Shown: positions 17,555-26,402 of the stretch, one piece after another
Numbering within the stretch: the first letter of the stretch is position 1
Layout: the number at the start of each line of letters is the position of its first letter
Assembly: GCA_965221375.1 (NCBI GenBank)
Contig: OZ244883.1
Span: 1,240,001 to 1,304,000, forward strand
Length of the DNA: 64,000 nt
Origin: Poriferisulfidus sp965221375
Lineage (GTDB): Bacteria; Pseudomonadota; Gammaproteobacteria; Poriferisulfidales; Poriferisulfidaceae
Reading direction: 5' to 3'
The notes under the pieces: model-generated
What the model saw: only the letters and a program-made list of their open reading frames with translations
What the model was told of the DNA's origin: nothing
The model's database searches: none
Program-made: the position numbers and the translations under genes

Positions 17555-18492
17555 TAGTTTTCTGTGTTCGGCAGTCGAAAGCCCTGCCGCAGCAGCCGGT
17601 TACTCTGGCGTAATTGCTCAATCAACATCTGCTCATGTTGGCCTCGGGCTTCATGCTGCTGTGCCAAGTACTCGGTTTGCTTCTGAAGTTCTTCGTGGGT
17701 GGTCTTCAGGTCCTGAACAACCTCTTGAAGACCCTTGAGGGAGTAGAGCAGATTTTGCGACAAGCTGCCGGTCGCCCGCGCCACCAATGGCATCATGCGG
17801 CGCAAAGTCAAGGATTCGATACGCTGGCAGACATAGGCTTGGGCATTGGTGACCCGAGACAAAATAAACGCGAGCACCAAAAAGGCGGCAATCGCGGTCA
17901 TGGTGGTCGACAAGGCGGTCGCCATGCCCCGCACGACCGAGGTGATGCCGCTGGTGTTTTGTGCCGAAGTAAACAACTCCGATGCCCCAATCAAGGCCAG
18001 AGACAACGACACGACCGTGCCGAAGACGCCCAACAAAATCATCACATTTTGAATCAATCGCACCAAACTCAGACGCGCTGATTCCTGACTCCACAGAATG
18101 CCCAACAAGGCAGACTGCTGAGGCTGTTCCAACTCCAACCGCCCCTGCTGCAGAGTTCGATAACGGCGCACCACCAAAGAGCTCTCGATATTCTCAACAC
18201 CGGCATCGGTCAGCCCAAAATCCATTTGTTCGTCGAATTGGTTGATGGCGCGATTTTCACGGCGGTAAAACAACAGGAGATACAACATCCGCACCAACGC
18301 CAGAAAAAACAGCACAAGAATGACACTATTGACGACGATTCCGATTTCCGTCGCCAGCGGTCCCCAATACACTTCGGCAATGATTTTGTGCTGCCAGGCG
18401 ACCAATGCCACAACAAGCACCGACACCACCAGCGTCTGCAGCAGCAGGAAAGTAATTTTGTTTTGGGTGAAATAAGGCTTGATGATGCGCAT
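17554..18492 (-). CDS. MotA/TolQ/ExbB-family proton channel protein
   Basis: This 312-residue membrane protein has helices near residues 13-33, 47-76, 146-170 and 188-213. The last two carry the family signature: LLGVFGTVVSLSLALIG and GMATALSTTMTAIAAFL, equivalent to the TM segments of TolQ and ExbB that line the ion path. The C-terminal tail (about 245-300) is a predicted coiled coil. I chose ATG 18492, preceded by AAAAGG at good spacing; the TTG at 18510 is poor. It is the first gene of a six-gene minus-strand run and is paired with the MotB-like gene downstream. No flagellar, Tol or TonB genes are nearby. Confidence 0.85.
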   Translation of the reverse strand: MRIIKPYFTQNKITFLLLQTLVVSVLVVALVAWQHKIIAEVYWGPLATEIGIVVNSVILVLFFLALVRMLYLLLFYRRENRAINQFDEQMDFGLTDAGVENIESSLVVRRYRTLQQGRLELEQPQQSALLGILWSQESARLSLVRLIQNVMILLGVFGTVVSLSLALIGASELFTSAQNTSGITSVVRGMATALSTTMTAIAAFLVLAFILSRVTNAQAYVCQRIESLTLRRMMPLVARATGSLSQNLLYSLKGLQEVVQDLKTTHEELQKQTEYLAQQHEARGQHEQMLIEQLRQSNRLLRQGFRLPNTEN

Positions 18493-18695
18493 GAAATAAC
18501 CTTTTCTCAACTGATTTGGGGTCTACGCCAATTCGACTTCTGCTTTGCGGATGTCTTTGGGAGAAAGTCGCTGTATTTTATAACAGAAACATGCCGAATA
18601 TTGCCGCAAAAATGCGAAACTTTTCAATATACGCCACAATAACCCCCGCACTCCGTGCCCTGCAGCCACCAACACACTAAAAGATTTCTGATTCC

Positions 18696-19481
18696 ATGGG
18701 CGCGTTACTGAACATTGCCGTCGATGCAGCCCAGGCCGCTGGACAGATCATCATTCGGAATCATAAATTTACCGACCGCCTGGCCGTTGAGCGCAAGTCG
18801 GCGCATGATTTTGTCAGTAACGTCGATTTGGAAGCCGAACGGGAGATTATTTTCCGCTTGAACAAAGCGTATCCGGAACATGCGATCTTGGCCGAGGAAG
18901 AGCGCAACCAAGCCGAGACGCAGGCCGAATTCCAATGGCTGGTCGATCCCCTGGACGGCACGACCAATTTTCTTTTCGGCATCCCCCATTACGCTGTCTC
19001 CATCGCATTGCGTCAACAGAAGCGTCTTGTCCTCGGAGTAATCTACGACCCCTTCAAACAGGAACTCTTTACCGCCGAAACCGGACGTGGGGCCTATCTG
19101 GATGGGCGACGCATTCGGGCGCGTGATTCCGAAAGCCTCGACGACACGCTTCTCGCCACAGGTTTCCCATTTCGCGACCTGTCAAATTTTTCGCATTATC
19201 TGGCGACCCTGAAGGCCCTCGTGCCGGGCACCGCCGGTATCCGTCGTATTGGCTCGGCGGCTTTGGATCTGGCGTATGTGGCCGCAGGCCGGTTTCACGG
19301 CTACTGGGAATTTAATTTAAAACCCTGGGATATCGCTGCCGGAATTGTGATTGCCCGCGAAGCAGGTGCCATCGTGCAGGACATCTATGAGGGCGACCCT
19401 CTGGACAGCGGCAATATTATCGCCGCGCCGCCGCGCATGATGAAAGCGATGCGCGAACGCCTACAGGAAATAACCGAATGA
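18696..19481 (+). CDS. suhB: Inositol-1-monophosphatase family protein SuhB
   Basis: SuhB is a Mg-dependent phosphatase. In E. coli it also acts as a ribosomal RNA transcription antitermination factor. The 261-residue product has the metal-binding motifs EEER (near residues 67-70), WLVDPLDGTTNFLFGIPHYAVS (about 86-107) and the C-terminal KPWDIAAGIVIAREAGA. The length is close to E. coli SuhB (267). It is convergent with secF, the arrangement seen in Pseudomonas and relatives. The 200 bp upstream separates it from the divergent stator-like operon and presumably holds both promoters, though I saw no strong boxes. Confidence 0.95.
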   Translation: MGALLNIAVDAAQAAGQIIIRNHKFTDRLAVERKSAHDFVSNVDLEAEREIIFRLNKAYPEHAILAEEERNQAETQAEFQWLVDPLDGTTNFLFGIPHYAVSIALRQQKRLVLGVIYDPFKQELFTAETGRGAYLDGRRIRARDSESLDDTLLATGFPFRDLSNFSHYLATLKALVPGTAGIRRIGSAALDLAYVAAGRFHGYWEFNLKPWDIAAGIVIAREAGAIVQDIYEGDPLDSGNIIAAPPRMMKAMRERLQEITE

Positions 19482-19487
19482 TATGAA

Positions 19488-20414
19488 TCAGGGACGGTCG
19501 TCCACTTCTTCCGGAGTGACTATCTCCAAGTCTCGACCACTGATCCCCAAAGCCAGCAGGGAACTGCCGGCCACGTAAATCGAAGAATACGTTCCCACAA
19601 GCACGCCGACAATCAGAGCAATCGAGAAGGCGTGAATGACTTCACCGCCGAAAAAGAACAAAGCCAGCAATACCAGCAACGTCGTCAACGAGGTCATCAG
19701 AGTTCGTGCCAAAGTCTGATTGATTGAAACATTAAGCACTTCCACGCTGGAATGGCGGCGTAATTGGCGAAAATTCTCGCGGATTCGATCGTAGACAACG
19801 ATAGTGTCATTCAAGGAATAACCAATCACCGCCAGAATAGCGGCCAGCACCGTCAGATCAAACTCAACACGGGTCAGCGAAAAGAAACCAATCGTGATGA
19901 TGACATCGTGCACCAGCGCGATTACTGCACCGAATGAAAAGCGGTGCTCGAATCGTAACGCCACGTAAATCAGAATAAGCGCAAGCGCGTACAACATGGC
20001 CAATCCCCCTTCGTCGCGCAATTCCTCTCCGACTTGAGGCCCTACATACTCCACCCGCCGCAACTGCAACTCTTCCTGCTGTCCGCGTAGCGCATCTAAT
20101 ACCTCATTGCTCAACTCGCTTTGCGGACGGGCGTCCGGCTTGATCCGCACCAAGACGTCCTGTGACGAACCAAAGTGCTGCACGACAGCACGTTCAAAAC
20201 CCTCGGACTGCAACTGCGCCCGCACAGAATCCAGCTGCACCGGCTCCGGATAACCGACTTCAATCAAAGTGCCGCCTTCGAAATCCACGCCCAAATTAAG
20301 GCCCTGCATAATCAACGACCCAATGGAAACCAGCAACAGCACACCGGACAAATACATGGCCGCGCGCGCACGACCCATGAAGTCAATCGAAAGTTTTTGG
20401 GGCAAAAGTCGCAT
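19488..20414 (-). CDS. secF: Protein translocase subunit SecF
   Basis: SecF forms the proton-driven SecDF complex that pulls proteins across the inner membrane after SecYEG. The 308-residue product has six predicted helices and a first periplasmic domain. Signatures are NLGVDFEGGTLIEVGY after TM1, LTVLAAILAVIGYSLNDTIVVYDRIREN, and NQTLARTLMTSLTTLLVLLALFFFGG. The length matches E. coli SecF (323). The start lies five bases after the secD stop, so the pair is cotranscribed. Confidence 0.97.
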   Translation of the reverse strand: MRLLPQKLSIDFMGRARAAMYLSGVLLLVSIGSLIMQGLNLGVDFEGGTLIEVGYPEPVQLDSVRAQLQSEGFERAVVQHFGSSQDVLVRIKPDARPQSELSNEVLDALRGQQEELQLRRVEYVGPQVGEELRDEGGLAMLYALALILIYVALRFEHRFSFGAVIALVHDVIITIGFFSLTRVEFDLTVLAAILAVIGYSLNDTIVVYDRIRENFRQLRRHSSVEVLNVSINQTLARTLMTSLTTLLVLLALFFFGGEVIHAFSIALIVGVLVGTYSSIYVAGSSLLALGISGRDLEIVTPEEVDDRP

Positions 20415-20418
20415 GATG

Positions 20419-22281
20419 CTAGACCTTCAAAACCGCCGCCCGCTGGCGTCCATAAATGTAGTTGACCGCCGCCCGCGTGCCCATGATGGCGGTAAACATG
20501 GATGCGGCAATACCAATCGATAAGGTGACCGCAAAGCCCTTGATAGGCCCGGTGCCAAACGCGAACAGCACAATCGCTGCAATCAGGGTGGTAATGTTGG
20601 CATCGGCGATGGTCGACAACGCTTTGCTGTAGCCGGCCTGAATACTGGCTTGAGGTGAATTTCCGTACGCAAGCTCTTCACGGATGCGCTCAAAAATCAG
20701 TACATTCGCATCTACCGCCATACCTACCGTCAACACAATGCCCGCAATGCCCGGCAATGTTAACGTCGCCCCCGGAATCATGGACATCACCGCCACAATC
20801 AAGACCAGATTGGCCATCAACGCTATATTTGCAATCAGCCCAAAGACCCGATAGTACAAAAGCATAAACACCATCACCAGCACGAACCCAATCAGCACCG
20901 ACAGTGCTCCCAAATCAATGTTTTGCTGGCCCAGACTGGGCCCAACCGTGCGCTCCTCAACAATGTGCATGGGCGTAGCCAGGGCACCCGCACGCAATAA
21001 CAGCGCCAGATTGCGGGCTTCACGAGATGTATCCAGTCCGGTAATCTGAAAGCGCTTGGACAACTGGTCCTGAATACGGGCCACATTGATGACTTCCCGG
21101 GTTTCATGCGAAACGGTACGCGGCTCTCCGTTGATGACCACCGTATCGCTGCGCTGCTCAATAAACACCACCGCCATCAGGCGCTTGATGTTTTCCCCCG
21201 TTACCTTTGAGAATTGCCGGGCGCCGTCTCCGTCCAAAGTGATGTGCACGGCCGGCAAGCCACGCTCGTCAAAGCCCGACGAGGCATCCACAATCCGCTC
21301 TCCTCGCAGCATGACCTTGCGCTTGAGGAGCACCGGATTACCGTCACGCTCGTAATACAACTCATCCTGCAGCGGCACTTTGCCGGTCTCGGCCGCCAAA
21401 TACGGATCTTCCTGCTCATCCACCAGGCGAAATTCCAGTGTTGCCGTCGCCCCGAGAATCTCCTTGGCCCGCGCCGTGTCTTGTACGCCCGGCAACTGTA
21501 CGGCAATACGTGTCAAGCCCTGCTGCTGAATAACCGGCTCGGCAACACCCAATTCATTGACGCGCTTGCGTAATGTAATCAAGTTCTGACTGATGGCGTT
21601 ACGTCGTATGTCACGTCGCGCATTCTGCTGCAACTGCATAACGACAGCCGGTCGTGTGTCGATGGTGCGCGTCTCTACTTCAAATTGGTCGAAATATTCA
21701 TCACTCAACACGTCTTCGACTTGATCGGAAATTTCAGCATCGCGTGAAAAAACCCGAATCTCTTCACCGACCACTTCAACCTTGCGATAGCGAATATCCT
21801 CCTCGCGCAGCAACGTTCGAATATCCGCAGCGTGCCGGCTGTAGGCCCGGCTGATCGAAGTATCCAAATCCACTTCCAAAAGAAAATGCACACCTCCGCG
21901 CAGATCCAAGCCCAAGTTCATCGGATGTGCGCTGAAAGCTTCCAACCACGCGGGGGTTGCGGGCGCCAGATGCAGGGCGGTCGAAAATCGATCCGACAGT
22001 GTTTTGCGCAGAATATCCGCAGCTCGCAACTGCGCCTCGGGGTTTTCGAACCGCACTAATAGCGATTCATCCTCAATTTCAATGTGCTTGTATGCGAGAT
22101 TTTGTGCCTTGAGTACCTGTTCGACCTGTTTCAACTCCTTGTCACTCATAGCGATACGTGTGGAGGAGACTTGTACCGCCGGATCCGAGGGATACAGATT
22201 TGGGGCGGCATACAGTGCGGCAATTAGCAACACCCCGACAACCAGAAGGTTTTTCCACCAAGGATATTGGTTGGTTTTCAT
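20419..22281 (-). CDS. secD: Protein translocase subunit SecD
   Basis: This is the 620-residue partner of SecF. After TM1 the LGLDLRGGVHFLLEVD motif near residues 120-135 and the large periplasmic P1 domain are visible. The membrane half follows, with IGFVLVMVFMLLYY, LTLPGIAGIVLTVGMAVDANVLIFERIREEL and ATLIAAIVLFAFGTGPIKGFA. The length is that of E. coli SecD (615). It lies between yajC and secF on the minus strand, as expected. Confidence 0.97.
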   Translation of the reverse strand: MKTNQYPWWKNLLVVGVLLIAALYAAPNLYPSDPAVQVSSTRIAMSDKELKQVEQVLKAQNLAYKHIEIEDESLLVRFENPEAQLRAADILRKTLSDRFSTALHLAPATPAWLEAFSAHPMNLGLDLRGGVHFLLEVDLDTSISRAYSRHAADIRTLLREEDIRYRKVEVVGEEIRVFSRDAEISDQVEDVLSDEYFDQFEVETRTIDTRPAVVMQLQQNARRDIRRNAISQNLITLRKRVNELGVAEPVIQQQGLTRIAVQLPGVQDTARAKEILGATATLEFRLVDEQEDPYLAAETGKVPLQDELYYERDGNPVLLKRKVMLRGERIVDASSGFDERGLPAVHITLDGDGARQFSKVTGENIKRLMAVVFIEQRSDTVVINGEPRTVSHETREVINVARIQDQLSKRFQITGLDTSREARNLALLLRAGALATPMHIVEERTVGPSLGQQNIDLGALSVLIGFVLVMVFMLLYYRVFGLIANIALMANLVLIVAVMSMIPGATLTLPGIAGIVLTVGMAVDANVLIFERIREELAYGNSPQASIQAGYSKALSTIADANITTLIAAIVLFAFGTGPIKGFAVTLSIGIAASMFTAIMGTRAAVNYIYGRQRAAVLKV

Positions 22282-22322
22282 AAACTTGAGCTTACGGAGA
22301 CGTCGCGAATGCGGCGCCTTGG

Positions 22323-22649
22323 TTAGTCGCTTTTGGCGAGCGAGCCCTTAGGCAACACGTTACTCACCGCGTCCTTGCGCAAACGTACTTCTATTCCTTC
22401 CGCCAACTCCAATCGCACGGTCGTGGAGCCCACATGGCGAACACGCCCCATCAACCCACCATTGGTCGACACCTCATCCCCTTTCTGGAGGGAATCAACC
22501 AGCGACCGATGCTCTTTGACACGCTTGTTTTGCGGGCGGATGATCATGAAATACATGATCAGGAAGAAAATCCCGATCATGACAAACATGGACCAGCCAC
22601 TCATCGGGGAGGCCCCGTCCTGTGCCAGCGCGTCGCTTATAAAAACCAT
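22323..22649 (-). CDS. yajC: Preprotein translocase subunit YajC
   Basis: This is a 108-residue, single-pass inner-membrane protein associated with SecDF and YidC. The N-terminal helix (about residues 21-37) is followed by FMIIRPQNKRVKEHRSLVDSL and GDEVSTNGGLMGRVRHV, the diagnostic YajC blocks. It is the first gene of the yajC-secD-secF transcript. Here tgt and queA, which normally precede yajC directly, are about 3.7 kb away, beyond two lipoprotein genes and a DUF192 gene. Confidence 0.96.
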   Translation of the reverse strand: MVFISDALAQDGASPMSGWSMFVMIGIFFLIMYFMIIRPQNKRVKEHRSLVDSLQKGDEVSTNGGLMGRVRHVGSTTVRLELAEGIEVRLRKDAVSNVLPKGSLAKSD

Positions 22650-22777
22650 AAATCGTCGCCAGAGAATGGCGGAAAATTGCGAAAAAGTATTATGCCATAC
22701 CTGCTATGAGGCAGTTGGGCCAAAGTGTTTCCTCCTAAATTTACAGACCTGGCAACGCATAGCCAGTGGAAATTCAA

Positions 22778-24649
22778 TCAATTGTTCGGAAACCAATAAT
22801 AGGTCGGTGAAAATGAAGGACCACGAGCAATGTGCCGGATATTTCCGGTGGCAAATTCATACGCATACAAGTCTCCAAATTTCGTTCGCCAACTAGATTT
22901 TTTGATAAGAGCGATATCTTTCGTGGGGATATACGTCCGCGTAAATTCGTATTTTTCTTCGTAGTGCTCTTTCCCTTCAGCCGTTGCCGAATTGAGGTTC
23001 AAAGGCCGTTTTTGCCCTTGTAAATTGATTAAAAAGTGATCAGCTTTTTCAGTCTGGTCAGCACATACAAACTCCTCGGTGCGTGACCTCCATGATTTCA
23101 CATCGCATTCTGTTCTTGTAATCGGCAATTCGCTCAGCGTGTTGGTTTCCAAGTTATATTTCATGTATTGCCCATCAGGTTTTTCTACTAGCAGGGTGTC
23201 GGCGGAAAGCTTAAAAATATTAAAATCTCCCGTCAGACTAACATTTATTTTGCGCGGCGAAACTAGCTGAAAATCGTTCAGTTCCGCTTCCATAAGAGAG
23301 GCATGATGACCCTGCTCATCGTGATTTTCAGTTTCTTCCTGCCGTATCTGCATATACAAAACTTTGCCATATTTAGAGAAAAATGTAGGTGAATGTCCTG
23401 CTCCTAACGGGTGTTTTTGGCCCTGTGCCACTAAAAACATGTTGCCTGATTGCTCATAGATGAAGGATTTTTTACTGACTTTTTCAAGTTTTGATATTCC
23501 GGAATGTTTTTTTGTTTGCTTATACAGCACTTTTTTCTCGCTTGAAACTAAATCATATTCCATTACCCTCTCTTCGGGCAGCAACGACGAAACATATAAG
23601 ATGCTACCGTCCATAGCATCTTCCTCCCACGTCGGAGGTTTCCGGACCGAATCAGACCAATAGTGCGGAGTCCCCTGCAAAATCACAATTTCTCTTTCAT
23701 TGCTCACAACCTTGTTTAAAATCTCTGTTTTGTAATCGTAAACAAAAAGGTCCATGATGATTTCGAGGTAAGAGTCACCCTCATAGCGTACTGCCGATAC
23801 AAAAACATAATCTTTTTGAGAAATATAGGTTGGGGTGAAGATATACGACGTTGTGTCCAGTATTTCATTTTGTCCTGCCTGACCCTCCTCCTCTATCGGA
23901 ATATTAGCTATGTTCAAAGGTCTGCGACGATTTTCATAATCAACCAAATAATACTGGTTCCCATCAAAAATGTTACGCCTTGGATTCTCCATGTCGACTG
24001 TCAAACAAACAAATTCTTCAGTCCGCGACCTCCATGACATGATAGAACACAATTGTTCTATCGGACGCATAACTATCGGAAGACGAGTAAGCTTGTTGGA
24101 CTGCAGATCATATTCGGCATGTTGCCAATTTTCCAAAAGAACAAGCACTCTACTGTCGGAAAGCGCTAGGGCAAACTTTGTCAGAGGAATATCAGATGCT
24201 TTCTGAAGATTTGTTAAGGATTCATTATGCAGCTCCGCGTGATACAAATAAGCGATTTGTATGTCATGCAGCGTATCTGTATCTCTTTCAATAGGTCGGA
24301 AAAACAATAATTTTTTTTCGCTCGCAACGTACACTGGATTCAAACCTTCGCCCAATCTGTGCACCTCTCCATCGGAGATTAGAAGCATCTGACGGGTCAT
24401 TTCTTCAGAAACAATAAAAGAGGCATCATCTACCTTTGTGACATAATCGAGCGGAGTTGCGTGACGGTACAACACTCTATGAGCCTCATTGGCCAAATCA
24501 TACTCTGCGACTTTAGTTCCCCACACATAGACAATTCGACCCTGTGCGACCGGTAGTTCATTCGAATTTGATTGATAGTCAGCAAATCCATGCTTTCCAC
24601 ACGCTAACGCGAGGGTTATGACACAACCGATGATGACTATTGATTTCAT
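22778..24649 (-). CDS. Putative lipoprotein with two tandem propeller-like repeats
   Basis: I do not recognise a named family. The 623-residue product has a signal peptide with a possible lipobox ending at Cys17 (LALAC). It contains two copies of a roughly 300-residue unit (about 35-330 and 345-615). Each copy opens with a line like GRIVYVWGTKVAEYDLA or ILYVSSLLPEERVMEYDL, continues through short repeated beta-like segments, and carries C-x3-SWRSRTEEFVC (Cys201/Cys215 in copy one, about 530-545 in copy two). That spacing would allow a disulfide. The adjacent 338-residue gene has one copy. No Shine-Dalgarno is obvious. The DNA is visibly AT-richer than its Sec and tgt neighbours, suggesting acquisition. 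Confidence 0.7.
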   Translation of the reverse strand: MKSIVIIGCVITLALACGKHGFADYQSNSNELPVAQGRIVYVWGTKVAEYDLANEAHRVLYRHATPLDYVTKVDDASFIVSEEMTRQMLLISDGEVHRLGEGLNPVYVASEKKLLFFRPIERDTDTLHDIQIAYLYHAELHNESLTNLQKASDIPLTKFALALSDSRVLVLLENWQHAEYDLQSNKLTRLPIVMRPIEQLCSIMSWRSRTEEFVCLTVDMENPRRNIFDGNQYYLVDYENRRRPLNIANIPIEEEGQAGQNEILDTTSYIFTPTYISQKDYVFVSAVRYEGDSYLEIIMDLFVYDYKTEILNKVVSNEREIVILQGTPHYWSDSVRKPPTWEEDAMDGSILYVSSLLPEERVMEYDLVSSEKKVLYKQTKKHSGISKLEKVSKKSFIYEQSGNMFLVAQGQKHPLGAGHSPTFFSKYGKVLYMQIRQEETENHDEQGHHASLMEAELNDFQLVSPRKINVSLTGDFNIFKLSADTLLVEKPDGQYMKYNLETNTLSELPITRTECDVKSWRSRTEEFVCADQTEKADHFLINLQGQKRPLNLNSATAEGKEHYEEKYEFTRTYIPTKDIALIKKSSWRTKFGDLYAYEFATGNIRHIARGPSFSPTYYWFPNN

Positions 24650-24711
24650 TATTATGTTTTCACGCGACTATGCTGTACCAATTACATAGCCGTCGCTAAT
24701 ATCCAGAACTT

Positions 24712-25728
24712 CTAATCTTGTGCGGTCGGCGGCAGCCAAAGCACACTATTTCCATAAGCTGGAACTTCTTCAGCGAGCAGTTTAGTCGTTCCGGTTGCAA
24801 AATCATAAACCAGAATATCCGGACTACCAAAGTCGCTAAAAGCCGTTCGCACTAATGCTGAATCAGTCTCGGGCATGTAGACGCGCTTGAAATATATCCT
24901 CTTTCGCAGTCGCGATCTCAAGAATACTAACCAGTTCTCATCTTCTTTAAAGACCGCATAACGCAAGCCCGTAGAAGTCCAATTGCCCTCCATATCAACA
25001 CGAAAATATTCATCATTCGACCACCGCTTACCTTTCACCCGCGTACTCTTAAAACATATAAACTCTTGCGTTTTTGATCGCCACGTATCGATACGACACT
25101 CCTGCCGCTTGACCCGCATAGGAATATCCATCAATTGACCTGTCCGGATATCGTATTTCGCATATGTACCATCCAGCCGCTCAACAAGCAGCTCGTCATC
25201 TGACAAGGCCAAAGGATAAAAAGGGGAAGATCCTCCGAGCAAAGGTTCCAACAACTTGCGTTGAGATGCAAGTTGATTTTCTTGAAACTTGGCCTCATAC
25301 AAATAGGTAATACTGCGCTGCTCCCATGCGGGTATTTGTGGGTTTTTTCGTATCTCTTTTTTTAGATATAACAATACCTCATGTTTTGGGAAATACACTG
25401 GGCCATAACCTTTCCCCAACGCTTGGGTTTTCCCATTCACCAGCAGGTACATACCTCGCGCTGACTCATCAGCAATGATAAAAGTTTCTTTGTCAATTTT
25501 CACCAAAGTACTCGGGTCCAAATAGATTCCTGGATAACGATAAAGTACGGTAGTTTTGCCTGAGGCCAAATCACGTTCTTCCACGCGATTACTGATAATG
25601 TAGACGAGCCTTCCCTCCCGTGAAACAACCTCTTCAGAATTTTGACACCCCGGGTTGAGCAACACCCCTGCCAACACCAACACTGCCAGAACCGCGACTA
25701 TCTTGCCCATCATTTTCTGAAATCGCAT
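24712..25728 (-). CDS. Putative lipoprotein, single-copy paralogue of the adjacent propeller-like protein
   Basis: This 338-residue product has a clear lipobox, LNPGC, with Cys28 as the probable lipidation site. The body parallels one repeat of its neighbour: GRLVYIISNRVEERDLASG, a KIDKETFIIADESARGMYLLVNGK segment, GTYAKYDIRTGQLMDIP, and C-x3-TWRSKTQEFIC (Cys211/Cys225). This suggests a secreted beta-propeller of unknown ligand. I chose ATG 25728, with GGAG nine bases upstream; a GTG at 25785 would add 19 residues before the signal. It lies 62 bp upstream of the paralogue on the same strand, so a two-gene unit is likely. Confidence 0.72.
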   Translation of the reverse strand: MRFQKMMGKIVAVLAVLVLAGVLLNPGCQNSEEVVSREGRLVYIISNRVEERDLASGKTTVLYRYPGIYLDPSTLVKIDKETFIIADESARGMYLLVNGKTQALGKGYGPVYFPKHEVLLYLKKEIRKNPQIPAWEQRSITYLYEAKFQENQLASQRKLLEPLLGGSSPFYPLALSDDELLVERLDGTYAKYDIRTGQLMDIPMRVKRQECRIDTWRSKTQEFICFKSTRVKGKRWSNDEYFRVDMEGNWTSTGLRYAVFKEDENWLVFLRSRLRKRIYFKRVYMPETDSALVRTAFSDFGSPDILVYDFATGTTKLLAEEVPAYGNSVLWLPPTAQD

Positions 25729-25931
25729 ACTCTCATTCTCCAATATTCCTCTTGATAAACTTCTTGACCTATGGTTTACAGGCACAGATACCGAAGCGAC
25801 TCATTTGCCTTGAGGAATCTTCTGTATGCAGGTACAGTTCCCGAGTTTTTACATTACCAGATGCCCTTGCTAACATGTCTAGTTCCTCGCCCTGCGGCAT
25901 TATATGATCTGATCTGGCCAACGTTTCTCAC

Positions 25932-26402
25932 ATGAAAAAAACCACTAACCTTACACTTGTCGTGTTGGCCGTTGGCTTGGGTTTTGCCGGCTGGATATGG
26001 CAACAGAAAGTTGCTGATACTAAAGATTTATGGCCTCTAAATATCGTCAGTGCTCATGCCCAACACCAGTTTTCAGTAGAGTTGGCAGACACTCCGGAAA
26101 AACGTCAGAGTGGACTGATGTTCCGAAAAGAATTAACGGAAGATATGGGTATGTTGTTCGTTTATGAGCAGCCTTCTGTCCGCACCATGTGGATGAAAAA
26201 TACGCCCCTATCGTTGGATATGCTGTTCATTGACAAAGAGGGCACTATTCTCAAGATTGTGCCCCACACCGTGCCCTATTCCGAAACCTTCATCGTCGGC
26301 GCACCGCGTACCCAATACGTACTGGAACTTCGGGCCGGTACAACACAACGTGCCGGAATTCGAGTGGGCGACCAGGTGAAAGACCTGCCTCCGTTTGATT
26401 AA
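25932..26402 (+). CDS. DUF192 domain protein
   Basis: This is a 156-residue exported or membrane-anchored protein with one N-terminal hydrophobic segment (about residues 7-23). The DUF192 core is clear: FSVELADTPEKRQSGLMFRKEL, GMLFVYEQPSVRTMWMKNTPLSLDMLFID and YVLELRAGT. The family is widespread, its function is unproven, and members are often periplasmic. It is divergent from the lipoprotein pair and overlaps the convergent tgt stop by four bases. The region upstream (25729-25931) presumably carries both promoters; no strong boxes were recognised. Confidence 0.88.
   Translation: MKKTTNLTLVVLAVGLGFAGWIWQQKVADTKDLWPLNIVSAHAQHQFSVELADTPEKRQSGLMFRKELTEDMGMLFVYEQPSVRTMWMKNTPLSLDMLFIDKEGTILKIVPHTVPYSETFIVGAPRTQYVLELRAGTTQRAGIRVGDQVKDLPPFD

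Noticed and set aside
16664..18492. Zorya anti-phage system (ZorA/ZorB)
   Set aside because: The pair resembles ZorAB in the membrane parts, but the second protein has no OmpA domain and no ZorC, ZorD or ZorE genes follow. The neighbours are an ABC exporter.
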